DNA of 64,000 nt. Source: SURF-21 sp964510515 (GTDB lineage Bacteria > Actinomycetota > Geothermincolia > Geothermincolales > RBG-13-55-18). Shown here one piece after another: positions 61,970 to 64,000 of the stretch. Positions within the stretch are counted from its first letter, which is position 1. Each line of letters begins with the position of its first letter. A model generated the notes under the pieces. The model did not search any database, was not told the DNA's origin, and saw only the letters and a list, made by a program, of their open reading frames with translations. The DNA lies in NCBI GenBank assembly GCA_964510515.1, contig CAZEAU010000011.1, forward strand, positions 10,519 through 74,518. Direction: 5' to 3'. A program made the translations under genes and the position numbers.

Positions 61970-64000
61970 ATGGGAATGATGCGGATACCTTTTCGGGGGG
62001 TGAGCGGCGCAAAGCGGGCGGCGCTGGTCGCGTTGCTCTCCGCGCTGCTCATCCTGGCTATGGTGGCGGTCACGCCGGCCTTCGCCCAGGGGAACTGGAA
62101 CAAGTCGTCGGGCGAGGGCTTCGGAGAGGGCGCAGAGACCTCCTCCGCGCGCCCGATGGTCGTCTATGAGGGCGAGCTCTATGCGGCGGCGGCCAACTTC
62201 GACGCCGGGGGCGCGCTATGGAAGAAGGGGGCGGGCGACACCTGGACCAAGGTGAGCACCCCCGGGTTCGGCAGGGGCAAGGACAACCGTGCCGCGTCCG
62301 CCCTCGCCGTCTATGACGGCTGCCTCTACGTGGGCACCATAAACACCGGCGACGCCGACGAGGGCGAGAAGGGCGGCATGATATACAGCTACGACGGCAG
62401 CACTTGGGAGACCGTGGTCGGCATCGATGCCCCCACGCCCCCCGGCTTCGGGGATCCCGACAACTCCGCCGTGTCCGCGCTCGAGGTCCACGACGGCAAG
62501 CTCTACGCCGCGGTGGCCAACGCCTATCAGGAGGTGGTGTCGCTTATCCCGGTCGAGATAATCATCGGCAGCAGGGGAGCCGAGGTCTGGGAGTACGACG
62601 GCAGCGGCTGGACCAGGGTGGCCGAGGGCGGCTTCGGCGATGTCGGCAATCTGGCCATCGCCGCGCTGAAGAGCCATGGCGGCAAGCTCTACGCCGGGAC
62701 CCTCAAGGCCGACCTGGACCTTGACGCCAGCCTCTCCGGCCTCACCGTGCACATCGATGTCACCCTGAGCAGCATGGGGGCCGAGCTGTGGGCCTATGAC
62801 GGCTCCACCTGGAGCAAGGCGGGCGGCGACGGCTTCACCGACGTGCAGAACATCGGGGTCACCGCCCTGCACGAGCACGCGGGAGAGCTGCTGGTGGGGA
62901 CGGCCAATATCGACCCTCAGATGGTGCATTTGAGCGGCTCCGCATTAAGCACCGACGCCCTCTTCGAGGAGGCGGCGCGCATGGTGGCCAAGGTGATGGC
63001 CATGGACTTCTCGGAGTTCACGCCCTTCACCGGCACCAACGGGGCCGCCATATTCAAGCTCGGCGGCGGCGGCCTCACGCCCATGATAGAGGGCTTCGGC
63101 GTGGGGGACTTCGGCGTACTGGCCATGGAGAGCTTCGGCGCGGGCGCGGAAAGCAGGCTCCTCGCCAGCCTGGGCTGCAACGACGACCTCGCCCGCCTCA
63201 TGTCTTATGACGGCGCGGCATGGGAGGAGGGCGCGCCGGCGGCCATGGGCAACGACAAGAACAAGGCCTTTTCCTCGCTTCGGGCCTTCGCCGGCAAGAT
63301 ATTCGTCGGCACCTCGAACGACTCCCAGGGCTGCGAGGTCTGGTACGGCAAGCCCCCTGTTCCGGTCACCTACACCATCACCGCCAGCGCGGGCACGGGC
63401 GGCTCCATCGACCCCGAGGGCGCGGTCACCGTCACGGAAGGAGGCGACCAGTCCTTCACCATCGCCCCCGATGCGGGCTGGAGGATAGCGGACGTCGAGG
63501 TTGACGGCGCGAGCGTGGGCGCGGTCACCAGCTACACCTTCGAGAACGTGGCTGCCGACCACGAGATAGAGGCCACCTTCGAGGAGATACCCACCTACAC
63601 CATCACCGCCTCGGCGGGCACGGGCGGCTCCATCGACCCCGAGGGCGCGGTCACCGTCACGGAAGGAGGCGACCAGTCCTTCACCATCGCCCCCGATGCG
63701 GGCTGGAGGATAGCGGACGTGCTGGTGGACGGAGAGTCCGTGGGCGCGGTCACCAGCTACACCTTCGAGGCTGTGGCTGCCGATCACACCATCGAAGCCA
63801 CCTTCGAGGAGATACCCACCTACACCATAACCGCCAGCGCGGGCACGGGCGGCTCCATCGACCCCGAGGGCGCGGTCACCGTCACGGAAGGAGGCGACCA
63901 GTCCTTCACCATCGCCCCCGATGCGGGCTGGAGGATAGCGGACGTCGAGGTTGACGGCGCGAGCGTGGGCGCGGTCACCAGCTACACCTTCGAGAACGTG
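61970..64000 (+). CDS. Secreted protein with propeller-like and InlB-type repeats (3' end outside window)
   Basis: At least 677 aa, open to the window edge. Signal peptide with AFA-Q cleavage after residue 39. Residues 45-460 have recurring GGKLYAGT / VWEYDGSGWTRV units, like Kelch or other beta-propeller blades. From 63371 three tandem 75-residue repeats follow (YTITASAGTGGSIDPEGAV ... GGDQSFTIAPDAGWRIADV ... YTFENVAADHEIEATFEE), matching the divergent InlB B-repeat type of extracellular proteins. GAGAGGAG precedes the ATG. Confidence 0.82.
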   Translation, partial: MGMMRIPFRGVSGAKRAALVALLSALLILAMVAVTPAFAQGNWNKSSGEGFGEGAETSSARPMVVYEGELYAAAANFDAGGALWKKGAGDTWTKVSTPGFGRGKDNRAASALAVYDGCLYVGTINTGDADEGEKGGMIYSYDGSTWETVVGIDAPTPPGFGDPDNSAVSALEVHDGKLYAAVANAYQEVVSLIPVEIIIGSRGAEVWEYDGSGWTRVAEGGFGDVGNLAIAALKSHGGKLYAGTLKADLDLDASLSGLTVHIDVTLSSMGAELWAYDGSTWSKAGGDGFTDVQNIGVTALHEHAGELLVGTANIDPQMVHLSGSALSTDALFEEAARMVAKVMAMDFSEFTPFTGTNGAAIFKLGGGGLTPMIEGFGVGDFGVLAMESFGAGAESRLLASLGCNDDLARLMSYDGAAWEEGAPAAMGNDKNKAFSSLRAFAGKIFVGTSNDSQGCEVWYGKPPVPVTYTITASAGTGGSIDPEGAVTVTEGGDQSFTIAPDAGWRIADVEVDGASVGAVTSYTFENVAADHEIEATFEEIPTYTITASAGTGGSIDPEGAVTVTEGGDQSFTIAPDAGWRIADVLVDGESVGAVTSYTFEAVAADHTIEATFEEIPTYTITASAGTGGSIDPEGAVTVTEGGDQSFTIAPDAGWRIADVEVDGASVGAVTSYTFENV
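63371..64000 (+). repeat. Tandem 225-bp repeats within the secreted protein
   Basis: Copies begin at 63371, 63596 and 63821; the third is cut by the window edge. They are nearly identical at the nucleotide level, including synonymous sites, which points to recent amplification or ongoing gene conversion. Confidence 0.9.

Overview
The window is a G+C-rich (roughly two thirds by eye) chromosomal segment packed with genes on both strands. The gene content points to a monoderm, actinobacterial-type organism: a DUF6049-like protein translationally coupled to MurJ, a Tad/Flp pilus locus with no secretin, LytR-CpsA-Psr and PASTA proteins, lysine-rich Lon and KGG-repeat proteins, promoters that leave almost no 5' leader (priA, xseA), and GTG/TTG starts. 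Anaerobic or fermentative traits (an iron-sulfur flavoprotein, a 2x[4Fe-4S] protein, an MtaA-like methyltransferase, a LUD protein) suggest a deep-branching or uncultivated Actinobacteriota lineage. That placement is inference; no rRNA is present.

Layout. 1-2.3 kb: Fe-S flavoprotein, class III CoA-transferase, a 72-bp tandem duplication and tRNA-Pro(CGG). 2.6-7.2 kb: Nudix hydrolase, ferredoxin-type protein, zinc-ribbon membrane protein, PLP deaminase-like enzyme, DUF2085-like membrane protein. 7.2-12.3 kb (minus): envelope cluster GNAT - DUF6049-like - murJ - small membrane protein. 12.4-16.6 kb: TauE/SafE permease, YbaK-type deacylase, KGG protein, priA. 16.7-21.6 kb: Tad locus (tadZ-tadA-tadB-tadC-flp-peptidase). 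21.8-27.1 kb: lipoprotein, B-box membrane protein, STAS protein, a separate PilB-type ATPase, cysteine synthase. 27.2-31.8 kb: metallophosphoesterase, MtaA/UroD-like methyltransferase, LUD protein, lipoprotein carboxylesterase. 32-37 kb: pabA-pabB behind a transcription attenuator, an ABC-2 exporter, a class IV aminotransferase (pabC candidate). 37.4-41.2 kb: pseudokinase-PASTA-PKD protein, M23 peptidase with a polytopic C-terminus, and an overlapping 3-TM protein. 41.2-47.4 kb: xseA-xseB, LCP protein, EamA permease, BMP-type lipoprotein. 47.6-50.9 kb: hsp20-lon, Lon carrying a histone-H1-like tail. 51-52.8 kb: a scar region with a lipoprotein, a stray lon fragment, tRNA-Arg(CCT), a truncated surface-protein gene and tandem repeats. 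52.8-58.7 kb: TetR, acyl-CoA ligase, hydrolase, SDR and acyl-CoA dehydrogenase, a lipid-metabolism group. 59-64 kb: a divergent PEP carboxykinase, a cupin, and a large secreted repeat protein with a leader of about 470 nt that runs off the window.

The strongest candidates for something undescribed are the pseudokinase/M23/small-membrane-protein unit (37.4-41.2 kb), the lysine-rich tail on Lon, the pabAB attenuator, the structured leader of the repeat protein, and the repeat/scar region around tRNA-Arg. No CRISPR array, cas gene, transposase, integrase or rRNA was seen.
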